NCBI GenBank assembly: GCA_016721735.1
Contig: JADKHM010000019.1
Span: 704,887-768,886, forward strand
Origin: Flavobacterium sp.
GTDB lineage: Bacteria > Bacteroidota > Bacteroidia > Flavobacteriales > Flavobacteriaceae
Direction: 5' to 3'
Length of the DNA stretch: 64,000 nt
Below are positions 63,142-64,000 of this stretch, piece after piece. Made by a program: the position numbers and the translations under genes. The stretch's first letter is position 1, and each line of letters starts with the position of its first letter. The notes beneath the pieces are model-generated. The model had not been told where the DNA came from. It ran no database searches and worked only from the letters and a program-made list of their open reading frames with translations.

Positions 63142-64000
63142 TTATTTATGAAAAATTGCTTTATAAATATCGTTTCCATTTGCAAACAATAGCAGGTAAT
63201 AGTAATACGAAACCAACCATTTGGGCGTTTTCCATAAATTTATCATGGGTTTTTTACCGTTCTCATTTCATATAATAAAACAGCATGACCTCCGTCGAGA
63301 GGCAGAATATGTAATAAATTCATCACCCCAAAGCATTATTGATAATAATGCAGTTATGTTCCAGAACACTTCCAACTCCAAGTTTTGGAAAAATATCAAA
63401 AATAGCTTTAAAACACCCACACCTTATATGGCACTCATGATTGGAGAAAAAATACCAACTGTTTACCGTAACCAAACAATTGGTCTTTTCCTTTTCAATT
63501 CCCACTGGGAAAGCTCCAAAATCACGTGTTCTTGTTTGCCAAACTACTAAACCCAATTTTTCAAGGTGCTAATTTTTAAAGAAGCGGCAAATATCCCAAG
63601 TTAACCCTCTTTATTGATGTGAATTTTACTGGAACTTCTTTCGTCTCTCAAAACGACAGCATCAGCGTTTGACTTTTGTTCGATTTTGCAATTGCTGTTA
63701 CTCCGATCCGCATACTTGGTCTTAACACCATTTAGGGATTGAATAATATCTTTTGGTTACCAAGGCTGTATTTGCAGAGGAATCTACGACTTTTCCAACC
63801 ATAAAGGTTCTCTCCATCGATGAATAATTTTTTCTCCTCCTAAAACTTTGTCAATTAAATCAATTGGGAGATTGATTTTCGTCACCATACCATCACGCCC
63901 CACAACGACTGTTTTAGCAAAACAAGATTTTGTTCTGAACACTCATTGAATCTTATTACCTTTTCACCATCACAATTTCAAGGATTTTGTCGCCAGTCTT
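63142..64000 (-). pseudogene. rseP: Decayed RseP-type site-2 protease (partial; continues past right edge)
   Basis: Translating the minus strand in shifting frames recovers the C-terminal half of RseP in the right order. The order is KTGDKIL (PDZ), GRDGMVTKINLPIDLID, FMVGKVVDSSANTAL, a second KYAD segment, LGIFAASL, FGAFPVGIEKEK, GVFKAIFDIFPK, NLLHILPLDGGHAVLLYEM (the LDG metal-site motif), ENAQMVGFVLLL, and ANGNDIYKAIFHK before the stop at 63142. Several frameshifts and stops (for example TAATAA soon after KTGDKILEIVMVKR) separate the pieces. It cannot make a working protease. An intact copy is expected elsewhere. Confidence 0.85.

Noticed and set aside
63221..63556. A plus-strand frame of 109 codons and an overlapping minus-strand frame of 77 codons.
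   Set aside because: Both lie in the decayed rseP region; the minus frame contains several RseP pieces in the wrong overall frame, and the plus frame is antisense to them.

Overview
The window looks like the chromosome of a low-GC member of the Bacteroidota, most likely the family Flavobacteriaceae. The reasons are the type IX secretion (T9SS) sorting domains at the C-termini of several long exported proteins, the A/T-rich spacers, TAnnTTTG-like promoter elements, and gene families typical of Flavobacterium. No plasmid, phage or CRISPR locus is visible.

Layout. 1-6.2 kb holds the start of a SCO-type copper protein (minus, cut by the left edge), a beta-propeller T9SS protein and an M13 peptidase. 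6.3-10.8 kb is a minus-strand run: zinc-ribbon protein, membrane M28 peptidase, SDR-like protein, EamA transporter. 11-16.5 kb carries ssb, a small exported protein, a HAD phosphatase, a membrane protein, a frameshifted metG and an LD-carboxypeptidase. 16.6-31.7 kb is mostly housekeeping and envelope genes: YraN, an M12-like T9SS protease, mfd, an SDR, an L,D-transpeptidase, a beta-barrel protein, a 2OG oxygenase, an AIM24-like protein and a CotH-like lipoprotein.

31.9-43.5 kb is one co-directional cluster that encodes a complete reductive pyrimidine degradation route. An NCS1 permease imports the base, PreT/PreA reduce it, dihydropyrimidinase opens the ring, and a nitrilase-type (and perhaps an M20-type) amidohydrolase releases beta-alanine. 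A class III aminotransferase and a CoA-acylating semialdehyde dehydrogenase then carry the carbon to acyl-CoA. The cluster is interrupted by a 461-bp unit made of two perfect inverted repeats and a GxxExxY (PD-(D/E)XK-like) gene. An empty pair of the same inverted repeats sits 2.4 kb upstream. Several other spacers consist of comparable 7-8-nt quasi-tandem units.

43.7-59.3 kb is a single giant minus-strand cell-surface gene of about 5,200 codons with a type B T9SS/gliding C-terminal domain. It is built from about 27 copies of an 86-residue repeat and 10 copies of a 176-residue repeat. As given it is broken by a one-base deletion and by a repeat-to-repeat chimeric junction. 60-62 kb is a secreted SGNH-type esterase. 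The right end holds a lipoprotein gene between tRNA-Asn and a copy of the 3' end of that tRNA, followed by a heavily decayed rseP pseudogene that runs off the window.
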